44,507 bases of DNA, from positions 1-44,507 of the forward strand of contig NZ_JADEWT010000049.1 in NCBI RefSeq assembly GCF_015207505.1. The letters run 5' to 3'. This document shows positions 33,791-43,206 of the stretch, piece after piece. Source of the stretch: Tychonema sp. LEGE 06208. Lineage in GTDB: Bacteria > Cyanobacteriota > Cyanobacteriia > Cyanobacteriales > Microcoleaceae. The notes beneath the pieces were generated by a model, which saw nothing but the letters and a program-made list of their open reading frames with translations, searched no databases and was not told the origin of the DNA. Position 1 is the first letter of the stretch. Each line of letters begins with the position of its first letter. Both the position numbers and the translations under genes were made by a program.

Positions 33791-34028
33791 CCCGCACTAA
33801 GTCAAATCTGTAAAAAAGTCCCGCAGGCCCAACTGCTACCCATTTTCCCGCTTCCCGATCGACACTACTCATCTCCGCATCTGTTGGTCGCCGTCGGTGT
33901 ATTATCATAAAAAGACCATCGTGTCAATAGCCTGTCGCTGGCAAAGTTAAAACAGCGACCGCTGTTGTGGGCCGAGTAGCCCTCAAGAGTTATCCTTAGT
34001 TCAGGCTAGTTTCCGACAGGTTTGGATA
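33791..34028. other. Upstream region of the S2P-like gene
   Basis: It holds no gene. It presumably contains the promoter of the gene at 34029, but no box is clear enough to assign. Confidence 0.35.
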
Positions 34029-35657
34029 ATGATCCCAGCAAATATATTGTATATTCCCCAAGATTTAATGCTATTGCCCTACGACACCGCGATCGATCAA
34101 TTAAAGCCCCTATTAGCCCAAGCAACCGGAATGCCACTAATTGCATCGGACAATACGGCAACAATTGCACTCTTATTGCTTTCTGTGGGAATTCTGGGTT
34201 GGGGATTTTATCGCGCCAGAGATCGAGGCAAACTAGGAATTTTGGCTTGGTTGCAGTCAGTGGCGCTGATGACTCCTTGGCTGCTGTTCTTTGGTTTGTT
34301 CGCCGCCGGGATTTACCTCAATCTAGTGGCAGTATTGTTGCTGCTAGTGGCATCCACAGGATTATACATTTATCTGGGCCGGCAATTGCGTCAGGCTGCC
34401 TTGGATGCAGTGCTAAAGTCGCGCGATACTGCCCAAGAAAAGCCCCAAACCGATGGTTTCTCGCCCCCCGACTCGCAGCCGACATCAGCCAAAGAAACGA
34501 TTAAAACCGTCACCTCGTCACCAGGAACCAATGAAGTAGAAATAATTCCCGTTCCTGTTGAAGACCTCAAGGCAATTCAAGGCATTTTTGGCATCGATAC
34601 TTTCTTTGCCACAGAAACAATTCCCTATCAAGATGGGGTAATCTTGAAAGGCAATCTCCGGGGAGACCCCGAACAAGTACACTCGCGTTTGACCGCAAGT
34701 TTGCAAGCAAGATTAAACGATCGCTACCGCCTATTTTTAGTAGACAATCAGGACGAAAAGCCGGTAGTTATTATCTTGCCGAGCACAAATGACCCCCAGC
34801 CAACTACCGTATCTCAAAAAATCCTAGCAGTCGTGCTGCTGCTGGCAACAATTGCTACTAGCTTGGAAACTGGCGGTTTGCTGCTAGGTTTCGATTTCTT
34901 TGGTTCGCCGCATCGATATCTAGAAGTTCTGCCAGTGGCGGCGGGAATTTGGGCGGTTTTAGGCTCGGGAGAAATTGCTCGCCGAGTGGTAGCAAATCAA
35001 TACAATGTTGGCTTGAGTTGGCCGTTTTTTATACCAACTTTGCAAATAGGTTCTTTTGGGGCGATCGAACGTTTTGAGTCGCTGCTTCCCAACCGTAAAG
35101 TTTTGTTTGATATCGCTTTTGCCGGATCGGCGGCTGGCGGAATAGTTTCTCTCCTAATGCTGATTACAGGTTTGCTGCTTTCTCACCCCGGCAGTTTGTT
35201 TCAAATTCCTGCAGAATATTTCAAGGGCTCGGTTTTGGTGGGGGCTTTGGCAAAAGTGGTGTTGGGTTCGGCTTTGCTGCAGCCGATTGTTGACGTTCAC
35301 CCGCTGGTAGTTATCGGTTGGTTGGGCTTGGTAATCGTGGCGCTTAATTTGATGCCTGCAGGACAGTTGGATGGGGGTAGAATTATACAAGCAATCTACG
35401 GCCGCAAAATTGCCAGTCGCGCGACTTTGGCGACGTTTGTAGTGCTGGCGATCGCTTCTTTAGTTAATCCCTTGGCTCTATATTGGGCGATCGTGATTCT
35501 GATTTTACAGCGGAATCTGGAGCGGCCGAGCCTCAACGAACTGACTGAGCCTGATGACGCTCGCGCGGCTTTGGGTTTGCTAGCTTTGTTTTTGATGATT
35601 GCTGCGCTTTTACCCTTGACTCCGGCTTTGGCCGGCCGTTTGGGAATCGGGAACTAA
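34029..35657 (+). CDS. Site-2 protease (M50/EGY-like) membrane protein lacking HExxH
   Basis: This is a 542-residue polytopic membrane protein. Two N-terminal helices, a soluble domain of about 140 residues (about 135-265) and a C-terminal bundle match the cyanobacterial/plastid EGY branch of M50 proteases. The helix that should hold HExxH reads G-S-G-E-I-A-R-R-V-V (314-318 = GEIAR), so both zinc-binding His residues are missing. The later motif N-L-M-P-A-G-Q-L-D-G-G (Asn440, Asp448) is kept. A catalytically dead pseudoprotease, as described for plant EGY3, is likely. Expected location is thylakoid or plasma membrane; the role is unknown. Confidence 0.85.
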   Translation: MIPANILYIPQDLMLLPYDTAIDQLKPLLAQATGMPLIASDNTATIALLLLSVGILGWGFYRARDRGKLGILAWLQSVALMTPWLLFFGLFAAGIYLNLVAVLLLLVASTGLYIYLGRQLRQAALDAVLKSRDTAQEKPQTDGFSPPDSQPTSAKETIKTVTSSPGTNEVEIIPVPVEDLKAIQGIFGIDTFFATETIPYQDGVILKGNLRGDPEQVHSRLTASLQARLNDRYRLFLVDNQDEKPVVIILPSTNDPQPTTVSQKILAVVLLLATIATSLETGGLLLGFDFFGSPHRYLEVLPVAAGIWAVLGSGEIARRVVANQYNVGLSWPFFIPTLQIGSFGAIERFESLLPNRKVLFDIAFAGSAAGGIVSLLMLITGLLLSHPGSLFQIPAEYFKGSVLVGALAKVVLGSALLQPIVDVHPLVVIGWLGLVIVALNLMPAGQLDGGRIIQAIYGRKIASRATLATFVVLAIASLVNPLALYWAIVILILQRNLERPSLNELTEPDDARAALGLLALFLMIAALLPLTPALAGRLGIGN

Positions 35658-35893
35658 CAGCAGCCGCCGGTCTTTGGTAACAGACTCTGGCGTTGCAGTA
35701 AATTAGTCAAATCTAGGAATTGGGCGATCGAACTGGGGAACTGAAGGCGACGGTATTCCTAACTACTAATCTCCAATTAAGGGCGCGGCCCCGAGCAATT
35801 TATTTTTTACCGAAAGTAGATTTTTGAACAACCCAAAATTTGTTTAAACTCGATCGAGTTTAAATAACTTATCTGAACATCTAGGATAAAGTC

Positions 35894-36844
35894 ATGGCTA
35901 ATCAACTTCCTCCTATATTGGTAACTTTTGATGCAGATGTTTTGATGGCTGGCAGAACCCAAGTGTGGCAAGAATATGCCAAGGTGGGAACTTGCTATAT
36001 CCCGGAAGTAGTGTACGACGAAATAGATCGTCTTACCGGCGAAGCGGTGGAACCGGCTATCGAACAAATCGCTAAGGAATTTATGCGCTTTTTTGCCGAA
36101 AGCGGCTGGATTGCAACTGACGCTCAAGAGACGCACCGAGGTCTTGAACCTTCGATCAAAAATCAAAGCAAGCAAGCAATGCTCGTGGTGGCGACGGCTC
36201 AGTGCGTTTACGGTTTGGCTCAGGAACACCCGGAGGCTTTGTTGATTTTTGTGTCAAACAGCCAGCCTCTACTGAAGCGGCTGGCTTCTGTCGGGGCTGC
36301 GAATCTCTGCGGGATTACCGGGGCTATGCTGTTAAATTGGGCGAGGAAAGGGGAACGCCCGCCGGCGGTGACTCAGCAATTGCAAAGTTTGATGCGTACC
36401 CTCGCCGATCGCCAATCGACTCAGCGCTCTAACAGCAGAATTCAGGATGTTGCTGTCGGTAAAACCGGGACTTCTGCTAGCAAGTTCACGGGGATGCGCG
36501 GCACTTCTGAGTTGAATTCGCCGATCGCTTCTACTAAAACTAATCACACGGGTTTCACTGGGAACCGCAGTGCGACTCCGCGCGCCAAAAAGCCGCCGCG
36601 CATTCGCGAGGAGTCTAGAGATTACGAGCCGGCTGTATATCGGATGAAAAATATTACGCCGCCGAAAAAAAGAAATAGCAGTTTTTTGTCTGGTGCGTTC
36701 AATTTTTTGGGAGCGTTATTTTTCTTGACGGTGGCGGTGGGTATTTTGTGGCGAGTATTTGATGTTAAGGGTTTTAGAAAAACTTTTGTACCGGCTCTAC
36801 CGCAGCCCGTGCAACAATTTGTTAAGTCTATCGATCCCAAGTAA
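35894..36844 (+). CDS. PIN-domain protein with C-terminal membrane helix
   Basis: This is a 316-residue protein with AGGA 8 nt before the ATG. Residues about 8-150 form a PIN-type nuclease fold: V-T-F-D-A-D (Asp13, Asp15), E-V-V-Y-D-E-I-D-R-L, and a later strand F-V-S-N-S where active PIN domains usually have an Asp. The middle is a basic, disordered linker. One hydrophobic helix lies near the end (about 275-292), followed by a short tail. It is therefore probably a membrane-anchored, possibly inactive PIN protein, not a typical toxin, since no antitoxin gene is adjacent. Confidence 0.75.
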   Translation: MANQLPPILVTFDADVLMAGRTQVWQEYAKVGTCYIPEVVYDEIDRLTGEAVEPAIEQIAKEFMRFFAESGWIATDAQETHRGLEPSIKNQSKQAMLVVATAQCVYGLAQEHPEALLIFVSNSQPLLKRLASVGAANLCGITGAMLLNWARKGERPPAVTQQLQSLMRTLADRQSTQRSNSRIQDVAVGKTGTSASKFTGMRGTSELNSPIASTKTNHTGFTGNRSATPRAKKPPRIREESRDYEPAVYRMKNITPPKKRNSSFLSGAFNFLGALFFLTVAVGILWRVFDVKGFRKTFVPALPQPVQQFVKSIDPK

Positions 36845-36867
36845 TCGACAGTGCCACTCTTTTAACA

Positions 36868-37536
36868 ATGTTGAACAGGAACGAAATAATTGGTCAATTT
36901 GCCTATATTGTTGCGAGTTGTGCCTATGCTTTAGTGTTTTTTGTGCTTCTTCCCTTCACACAGTATGATACGCCACCGGTTTGGATTGTGGCAATGGCGA
37001 TCGTCCTGATTGTAGCAATGAATTGGCTGCTGTCTTCATCGTTGCTAGCTGGGTGGAGTTGGGTGGCTGCATTATTTGCTTGTCAGCTCGTACTGATATT
37101 TTTTGGTATCGTGTTTCTGGGAGATGGGCTGGTACTGCCAAGTTGTTTGTTTTTCGGAACTATGGTACTAGGAGTTGCGAGCGTTTATACCAATTTCTTG
37201 CCACAAAAAACTCTGCTAATGGTGGGTTTGTTGACGGTATTTTTTATGGCTTCAATGTACTTATCTGTGATTGGCGGCTATGTGCTCAAAGGCAAAAATC
37301 CGTTTCATGGTTCTTCTACCCAGATGCAGCCGCTGTTGAATCAAAAAGTAGAAATTATCACCGACAATCCCAAACAATTGTATTTGAATGGCAGAACTGG
37401 GGAACTCACGCATATTAACCGTTATGAGGTGACAGTGAAGCTAGATGATGAGACATTCATATGGCCTTATGTCTATGTTTGGTGGCAGGATATCCAGGCT
37501 GCTAACGAACAGAAACCTTCAACAGTTGAGAGTTGA
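36868..37536 (+). CDS. Membrane protein with C-terminal soluble domain
   Basis: This is a 222-residue protein. Five or so hydrophobic helices fill residues 8-140. A soluble beta-type domain follows (about 150-210), with L-N-Q-K-V-E-I-I-T-D-N and N-R-Y-E-V-T-V-K-L-D-D-E. The gene starts 23 bp after the PIN gene on the same strand, so they probably form an operon. The Shine-Dalgarno is weak. I do not recognise the family. Confidence 0.7.
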   Translation: MLNRNEIIGQFAYIVASCAYALVFFVLLPFTQYDTPPVWIVAMAIVLIVAMNWLLSSSLLAGWSWVAALFACQLVLIFFGIVFLGDGLVLPSCLFFGTMVLGVASVYTNFLPQKTLLMVGLLTVFFMASMYLSVIGGYVLKGKNPFHGSSTQMQPLLNQKVEIITDNPKQLYLNGRTGELTHINRYEVTVKLDDETFIWPYVYVWWQDIQAANEQKPSTVES

Positions 37537-37689
37537 AGCAAATATGGGTTCTTAGTCTTTAACAACGCTGAAAAACTTGGTTTCACCCGCCCTGGTGTGT
37601 CATATCAATTCCGGTAACACTCATACATGATGTTAACTGTTAACAGTGAATTTACTATTCCGATTGTTGACAGACCATTTAAATCCCAA

Positions 37690-38670
37690 TTAGATCGCGA
37701 GCATTGTCCACTGCATTAAATGCTGCCACTCAGGAGATTGAGCTAATAAATCCGCATCGAATTCATTCCCCGCATCCCGCGAAAATTCGGCAAAACAGTC
37801 CGCCCAATTAATTACTGTTTCTACAGGCAAATAAGGCGTATAATTCCAAGAACGCTGCAAAAATTCTACCATTTCAACAGAATGCCCGGTGCGGTACAAA
37901 TACCAAGCAATCCAAACTAAGGTACTGTACTTGATTTGCTTTTCCAACAAACGTATTTTATCGGGCAATTCGGGGCGGGCAAAAAAATTGTCCGTGACGG
38001 CGGCGAGGGATTTAGCCTGCGGTAAACCTTTGTACATGGCGCTTTGTTCGTGCTGGCGGTAGCAAACAGTTATTTGCTGCAGCCAATCTGCTTCGCATCC
38101 CATTAAGGCTAAACGCAGCACTAAATCTGTATCTTCTGCTGGGGGAAATCGAGGGTCAAATCCGCCGGCGCGCTCTAACCAATGGCGGCGAAATACCATC
38201 GCGCTAGGTAATACTGGTTTCCACCGCAGCCACATTTCTAAGTCTAATTTAGGGACGTTTTGCCAGGGTTTTACATCTTTTATGGGTTCGCCTATACTGT
38301 TGACTTGACGCCAGCCACTGTGGACTATTCCTAGATTTGGTTGCGCTGCAAATACAGCCATTTGTGCTGCTATTTTGTGGGGTAAAAAGTAGTCATCTGC
38401 ATCGAGAAAGGCGATGAATTCTCCTCGGGCTAGCTCAATACCGCGATTTCTGGCGATGGAAACTCCTTGATTTTGTTGGTGAATGTAACGAATTCGATCG
38501 CCATATTGCTCCAAAATTAATCTGGTGTCGTCTCGGGAACCGTCGTCTACTACAATAATTTCCCAGTCTGTATAGGTTTGGTGCAGCACGCTATCTACGG
38601 CTTGGCAGATGTAAGCTGCACAGTTGTAAGCCGGAATTACCACGCTTACCTGCGGGGTTCGATCGCTCAT
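37690..38670 (-). CDS. Family 2 glycosyltransferase
   Basis: This 326-residue enzyme transfers a sugar from a nucleotide-sugar donor. The GT-A fold is clear in the first ~110 residues: V-S-V-V-I-P-A-Y-N at the N-terminus, I-I-V-V-D-D-G-S, Q-N-Q-G-V-S-I-A-R-N-R-G, and the metal-binding F-L-D-A-D-D (about 90-95). The C-terminal part is helical and variable, as usual. No membrane helix is present, so it is cytosolic or peripheral. The acceptor cannot be deduced; surface polysaccharide or glycolipid synthesis is typical. Neighbours give no pathway. Confidence 0.9.
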   Translation of the reverse strand: MSDRTPQVSVVIPAYNCAAYICQAVDSVLHQTYTDWEIIVVDDGSRDDTRLILEQYGDRIRYIHQQNQGVSIARNRGIELARGEFIAFLDADDYFLPHKIAAQMAVFAAQPNLGIVHSGWRQVNSIGEPIKDVKPWQNVPKLDLEMWLRWKPVLPSAMVFRRHWLERAGGFDPRFPPAEDTDLVLRLALMGCEADWLQQITVCYRQHEQSAMYKGLPQAKSLAAVTDNFFARPELPDKIRLLEKQIKYSTLVWIAWYLYRTGHSVEMVEFLQRSWNYTPYLPVETVINWADCFAEFSRDAGNEFDADLLAQSPEWQHLMQWTMLAI

Positions 38671-38954
38671 AGTTAAAATATTAAGTTTGATGGATTATAG
38701 CAATTCGAGCGAAAAATAAGGTATTGATTCCTCAATCCCTCAATCCCTCAATCTCTGATGATGTTAACCGCAGATTTCAAGGGTACAAACACTGATGGAC
38801 GCAGATACATTCAATCTTGTTTGCGATTGAGTGCAACTCAAGTCTCATGACTGATGACTGTCACGGTTGAGAGCTTGCGGCCTAAATGCTTGTAGAGTGC
38901 GCCCGAGGCTGATCCGCGCGATCGGCAGCGATACTTTTTAAGCAGAATTTTGGT

Positions 38955-40181
38955 TCAAGAATTTGCTAAGGTAAGTTGGTGCGAATTGAGTAAATCGTGG
39001 TGGCGCGTGGCTAAAGGGCTGCGATCGCCTTTTGCCTTCAAATACTTATCAGCTATTTGCAAAACCTGTTCTGGACTCGCCGGCTTGCTCAAAAAATCGG
39101 AAGCACCTGTTAATTTTGCTCGCGTGCGGTCAATTATACTGGCTTGACCTGTCAAAAACACGATCGGAGTTTCGCGAAAAGCCGGTGTTTTTCGCAAAAA
39201 ATTGCACAAAGCAAAGCCGCTTGTATTCGGCATCACTAAGTCCATAAAAATTAAATCAGGCTTGTGTTTGGCAATGATGCCCACCCCCTGCATCGGGTCT
39301 TGAATTTTTAGGACTCGATACCCTGCCGGCAATAAAATTTGCTCTAAAAATTCGCAGACTGTGGGACTGTCATCGATACAAGCAATCAAAGGGCGACCGG
39401 GGCGGGCGATCGCTGCGGCAAGGCGCCACTGTTCTATCGGCGATGGCAAATCTGGTACTGTGCGGAAATTTACTAAACCTTGCTTGATGTAATTAACTAA
39501 AGCGCGAGTTGCCACTGTGACGCACTGTTTTTTCTTAAATGCAATATCCCAAAGAGTATTTTCGCCGTTAAAGACGTTAGCCAAAGCCATCAAAGAATTA
39601 GAACTAAATCGATTTTTCTGCAATTCGGCGGACGCTTTTAAAAGCGGTGCTTGTTCTGGATCTACCAGCCACAGACCCATTGCTTTCCACTGCTGCCAAA
39701 TTTGTTCTGTAGAACACAAAATTTGCTCTACTTCCGTTACGGACAGCATCAAAGTAGAGATAACTTTAGAAAAATATTTTGAAGAGGGACGCCACTCCCG
39801 GCGCAAACCCGATTGACCGATCAGAGCAAAGAACACTTCGGAAATGCTGCTGCGGACGATCGCCTTAGCTTGTTCCAGACTCATTTCGCTGTCTGCTATC
39901 CCTCGTTGAAGCAGTTGATATTCCCAAAGTTCCCCAGCATCAAGGTCTCTAAGATCGACTTGAAAGTTGCGACAGTGTTGCCCGATCGCCCTGTACCAGC
40001 GCCTCGCCCTGTGCGATCCTCCTGTGGCATAAACCAAACAACCCTGAAAAAAGTAAAGTTGCCACTGTTGTTCCCCTTGTTCTAACAGGAGTTTCCCAGT
40101 TGCTTGTTTTTGGCCGAGCACGGCCATAGTATGGGACAACATTTTGTATCCGATTGCGGTAGCAGACATATCAACTCGCAT
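38955..40181 (-). CDS. PATAN (DUF4388) - response regulator protein, PatA/PixG-like
   Basis: About 408 residues from ATG 40179-40181; another ATG four codons on is possible, and a frame to 40229 exists. The N-terminal ~130 residues form a PATAN/DUF4388 domain (A-T-G-K-L-L-L then L-Y-F-F-Q-G-C-L-V-Y-A). The C-terminal receiver domain contains the acidic pair (C-I-D-D-S-P), the phospho-acceptor Asp in F-M-D-L-V-M-P, the Thr of F-L-T-G, and the Lys of S-K-P. Such proteins act in phototaxis (PixG) or cell patterning (PatA) with CheA-type kinases; no chemotaxis gene is adjacent. Which signal it receives is unknown. Confidence 0.88.
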   Translation of the reverse strand: MRVDMSATAIGYKMLSHTMAVLGQKQATGKLLLEQGEQQWQLYFFQGCLVYATGGSHRARRWYRAIGQHCRNFQVDLRDLDAGELWEYQLLQRGIADSEMSLEQAKAIVRSSISEVFFALIGQSGLRREWRPSSKYFSKVISTLMLSVTEVEQILCSTEQIWQQWKAMGLWLVDPEQAPLLKASAELQKNRFSSNSLMALANVFNGENTLWDIAFKKKQCVTVATRALVNYIKQGLVNFRTVPDLPSPIEQWRLAAAIARPGRPLIACIDDSPTVCEFLEQILLPAGYRVLKIQDPMQGVGIIAKHKPDLIFMDLVMPNTSGFALCNFLRKTPAFRETPIVFLTGQASIIDRTRAKLTGASDFLSKPASPEQVLQIADKYLKAKGDRSPLATRHHDLLNSHQLTLANS

Positions 40182-40229
40182 CCCCTGTACTCTGTTTGTA
40201 CCATTATATAGCTGCTGAGTTGTGAACAA

Positions 40230-40660
40230 TAACAGTAATATTACTGAATTTTATTCATTTAAAAAAACTTGGTGCTGCGAATTTAACCGCATCATATCAT
40301 GTCAGATCGATGACCATAACCAAAACGAATATGTGCCTAGAAGAGTACGCAACCGATCGAGCGTACTCTTGTCGGCACCGATCCAATTTTGTTGTTATCA
40401 ATACACCATACCCAGGATCGGGTCGGGGTATCAATCCCCTAGAATAATGCAACTCCTTTGCCCTGGTTGGAAACCCTTAATTCATCAGCCATTTTCAATT
40501 GTTCAATTTCAAACTTGGAGGGCGACTTGTCCGAGGAGCTTAGTCGAAGGAAGTCAAAGTATTTCAAATGGTATGATTCCCCTCGGGAGTGTTAGCCATG
40601 AGGGTGCAAAGCCTCTCGATCGCACTAATTAATAGCTAAAATTATGCTGACAACTAAAAA
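40230..40660. other. Spacer with one strong hairpin
   Basis: These 430 bp between yidD and the PATAN regulator contain the perfect hairpin at 40341-40370 and nothing else I can support. The plus-strand frame at 40222-40632 has no protein-like character. Confidence 0.45.
40341..40370. repeat. Perfect 10-bp hairpin
   Basis: AAGAGTACGC and GCGTACTCTT flank a 10-nt loop that itself contains CGATCG. There is no T-run, so it is not a standard terminator. It may be a binding site or small palindromic repeat. Confidence 0.6.
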
Positions 40661-40891
40661 TTAATTTTCCTCGTTATCTTTGGGAGGTACTGGATCGCAA
40701 CCCCCAGGATGAAAAGGATGACAGCGCAAAATCCGCTTAACGGCCATTGAACAGCCGCGGAGTGTCCCAAATCTTTCTATGGCTTCGATCGCGTATTGCG
40801 AACAAGTGGGCTGAAACCTACAGGCGTTAGGCAAGTAAGGAGAAATCACCATTTTGTAGGATCGAATTAATCCGATCGGCAATGCTTTCAC
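40661..40891 (-). CDS. yidD: Membrane protein insertion efficiency factor YidD
   Basis: This small membrane-associated protein assists YidC-dependent insertion. The signature R-F-x-P-T-C-S-x-Y and the C-H-P-x-H-P-G-G-x-D-P-V motif are both present, with the amphipathic N-terminal helix [14 protein letters not shown] choose GTG 40889-40891 (76 residues) because GAGG lies 8 nt upstream; GTG 40898-40900 (79 residues) is the alternative. The Shine-Dalgarno overlaps the stop of the preceding gene, so the genes are coupled. In many bacteria yidD lies with rnpA/yidC; here it is with truB. Confidence 0.92.
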   Translation of the reverse strand: MKALPIGLIRSYKMVISPYLPNACRFQPTCSQYAIEAIERFGTLRGCSMAVKRILRCHPFHPGGCDPVPPKDNEEN

Positions 40892-40901
40892 AATTTTCAC
40901 C

Positions 40902-41543
40902 TCAGCGCTGGATTAAATTAATCGCAAAATCTTGTCCCATACCGCTGAAAGCTAGGTTAATCAACAACATCCCCAGCGGTTTCCGCAATCGAGCTTGCTT
41001 GAGTTCCCCGACATCTACAACTTCAAATCCGATGTTTTGCGCGAGATTAGTGACAATTTTCTTGGCATCTATATTGTCTCCGCAAATAAAAGCGGTTGCT
41101 GTTTGCGAACAGAAGTGCAAATTTTTTAAACAGCTTGCGCCAATGTTGTTAAAAGCTTTCACAACTTGCGATCCGATCGCCCATTCGGCAATTTCTTCTG
41201 CCGCCGAAGTTGTGTGTCCGATTGTCAGTCCCGCAGCAAGTCCAGCGGGTGTCAGCTCCATCGGATTTGTAGCGTTAATAACAATTTTGCCAGTCAAATC
41301 TCCCGCAGCGGCGATCGCCTCTTGCGTGCCATTCCAAGGCATTGCTAAGATCAAAAATTGACCGTGACTGGCAGATTCTACAAGGCTAGCGGCTCGTGCA
41401 TTTCCTCTTGTAGAAGCTACAGCAGACTGTACTTTTGCGCTCTGGGGATCTCTGACACCAAATACAATCGAGTGACCTTTTTGACTGAAAATTCGTCCCA
41501 GAGTTCCGCCAACATTTCCCGCGCCAATTATACCTATTTTCAT
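40902..41543 (-). CDS. NAD(P)-binding oxidoreductase, NADPH:F420 reductase-like
   Basis: This is a 213-residue protein with an N-terminal Rossmann fold: [15 protein letters not shown] is the dinucleotide-binding loop, and F-G-V-R-D-P after strand 2 suggests NADPH preference. Further family segments are I-L-A-M-P-W, V-I-N-A-T-N-P and V-V-K-A-F-N-N-I-G. Single-domain members are often named F420 reductases, but cofactor and substrate here are unknown. It sits between truB (17 bp) and yidD (about 10 bp) in one operon. Confidence 0.85.
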   Translation of the reverse strand: MKIGIIGAGNVGGTLGRIFSQKGHSIVFGVRDPQSAKVQSAVASTRGNARAASLVESASHGQFLILAMPWNGTQEAIAAAGDLTGKIVINATNPMELTPAGLAAGLTIGHTTSAAEEIAEWAIGSQVVKAFNNIGASCLKNLHFCSQTATAFICGDNIDAKKIVTNLAQNIGFEVVDVGELKQARLRKPLGMLLINLAFSGMGQDFAINLIQR

Positions 41544-41560
41544 TTTTACCTCTTGGATAA

Positions 41561-42496
41561 CTAAAGCACAATTTGAGGAGACAATATGGTACTTGTTTCT
41601 GAGGAAGCTACTTGACCGATACCTAAGAATTTACCATTTGTATCGTAAACTTGCAAGGGATAGGGAGGTTGGGGTATTAAGTTTGCGGGGGAATTGTTCG
41701 GTGTTTCCTGCGGTGTTATTGTTTCGGGAATGGGGAGGCGCTGTCCTTGAAACCAGCGTTTGGTATATTCAGGAGAAAGGACGATCGCACCTAGGTGTCC
41801 CAAAACCACCGAGGGCAAAATCGGGCTGAATGTATTCTCCTGTATTTGCTGTTCCAATTCTGCAAAAGTGAGACTTTGGTCGATCGAGAAACCGCTGCTT
41901 TCGGTACGAGTCAAACAAGCCAAAGTACCGCCTGCATTCAACAGTGCACCCAAGTCCCGCGCGATCGCCCGAATGTAAGTACCGGGCCCGCAGGCGATCG
42001 ACAAATCCAACTCAGGAAAATCCCCCGGCCGCCAATCCAAGATTTCCAGCCGAAAAACCTCAACATTTCTAGCAGCAACTTCCAGAGTTTCACCTTTTCT
42101 AGCTAACTCGTAAAGGCGTTTTCCTCCCACCTGAACCGCACTAAAATTCGGCGGAAACTGTTCAATTTTCCCCAAAAAATTCGGCAGTGCAGCTTGGACT
42201 TTTTCTAAACTCAAATCCGGCACAGGTTGAGAATGGATGATTTCTCCTTCTAAATCGTCTGTAGCGGTAGTTAAACCAAACCGAATCGTACCTCGGTAAG
42301 CTTTATGGTGTTGGAGAAATTGCAGCAGTCTGGTTGCTTTACCCAGGGCGATCGGCAAAACGCCAGTCACTGCAGGATCGAGGGTTCCTCCGTGTCCGAC
42401 TCGCTTGAGTTGCAATATTCGGCGCACTCGCCCCACGCAGTCGTGAGATGTCATGCCCGCAGGTTTGTTAAGATTGAGAAAACCGTCTGTAGTCAT
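41561..42496 (-). CDS. truB: tRNA pseudouridine synthase B
   Basis: TruB converts U55 in the T-loop of tRNAs to pseudouridine. The catalytic motif G-H-G-G-T-L-D-P is complete, with Asp40 as the nucleophile. The N-terminal [14 protein letters not shown] and the mid-protein Y-R-G-T-I-R-F-G and [10 protein letters not shown] segments are also typical. The 311-residue length is normal, including a C-terminal PUA-like extension. It is first in an operon with the oxidoreductase and yidD. Confidence 0.96.
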   Translation of the reverse strand: MTTDGFLNLNKPAGMTSHDCVGRVRRILQLKRVGHGGTLDPAVTGVLPIALGKATRLLQFLQHHKAYRGTIRFGLTTATDDLEGEIIHSQPVPDLSLEKVQAALPNFLGKIEQFPPNFSAVQVGGKRLYELARKGETLEVAARNVEVFRLEILDWRPGDFPELDLSIACGPGTYIRAIARDLGALLNAGGTLACLTRTESSGFSIDQSLTFAELEQQIQENTFSPILPSVVLGHLGAIVLSPEYTKRWFQGQRLPIPETITPQETPNNSPANLIPQPPYPLQVYDTNGKFLGIGQVASSETSTILSPQIVL

Positions 42497-43206
42497 TAGT
42501 TAGTTGTTAGGTGTTGGTTGTTAGTTGTTAGGTGTTGGTTGTTAGTTGTTAGTTGTGAGTTGTTATTCGTTAATTGTTATTTGTTGCTTGTTGTTTGTTG
42601 TTGTTGGTTATTTGTTGGTTGTTAGTTGGTAGGGCGGTACCCCCGTGCCCGCCCTCTTAGTTGTTGTTAGTTGGTAGGGGCGGTGGATGGTGCGTGCCCG
42701 CCCTCTTAGTTGTTAGTCGTTAGTCATTTTACCCTGATAGAAGTCAAAGAATTGTTATTAATTATTAGCATTTTGTACGGCGGCTTTAGCTAAGTATGTC
42801 TGATAAAAACGACTAAAAAAAGCGAGATTTGCCTTCATTTATCAGTAGTAAAAAATCAGTAATTATTAGCATTCTGTACGGTGGGTTTAGCTAACAATGT
42901 ATGATACAAACAGCTAGAAAAAAGGCAAAATCTGCCCTCTAATTCATCATTCATTATTCACCATTCATCATTCATCAGTCATCCGTCATCCGTCATCGGT
43001 CAAAAGGAAGTTCGGCAACGGATTTTTAACCAATTTAAGGGATAGATGGAAGAAGGTAGAAGGAAGTTGAAAACTTTTGAGATGTCTTGGTTACTGACAA
43101 CGCCCAAGCCTTGCCTGAGTTGAAAACTTCAACATTAAAAACTTCAGACTCAAAAGTACCCGCAAGCTCAATTCCCAATTACCGATTCCCGATTATCGAT
43201 TCCCAA
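42497..43206. other. Low-complexity and repeat-rich spacer
   Basis: It contains a TTAGTTGTTAGGTGTTGG-type simple repeat (42497-42720) interrupted by two GTGCCCGCCCTCTTAG blocks, a diverged direct repeat of about 80 bp (42756-42950), and a CATTCATCATTCAT/CATCCGT simple repeat (42950-43000). No gene is supported; the plus-strand frame 43087-43452 reads through the RTX gene on the other strand. Confidence 0.6.
42756..42950. repeat. Diverged direct repeat of about 80 bp
   Basis: TAATTATTAGCATTTTGTAC at about 42756 recurs with one change at about 42859. Both are followed by GG(C/T)GG(C/G)TTTAGCTAA, then TATG, AC(G/A)(A/G)CTA and a run of A with GC...TTTGCC/TCTGCC. The origin is unknown. Confidence 0.65.
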
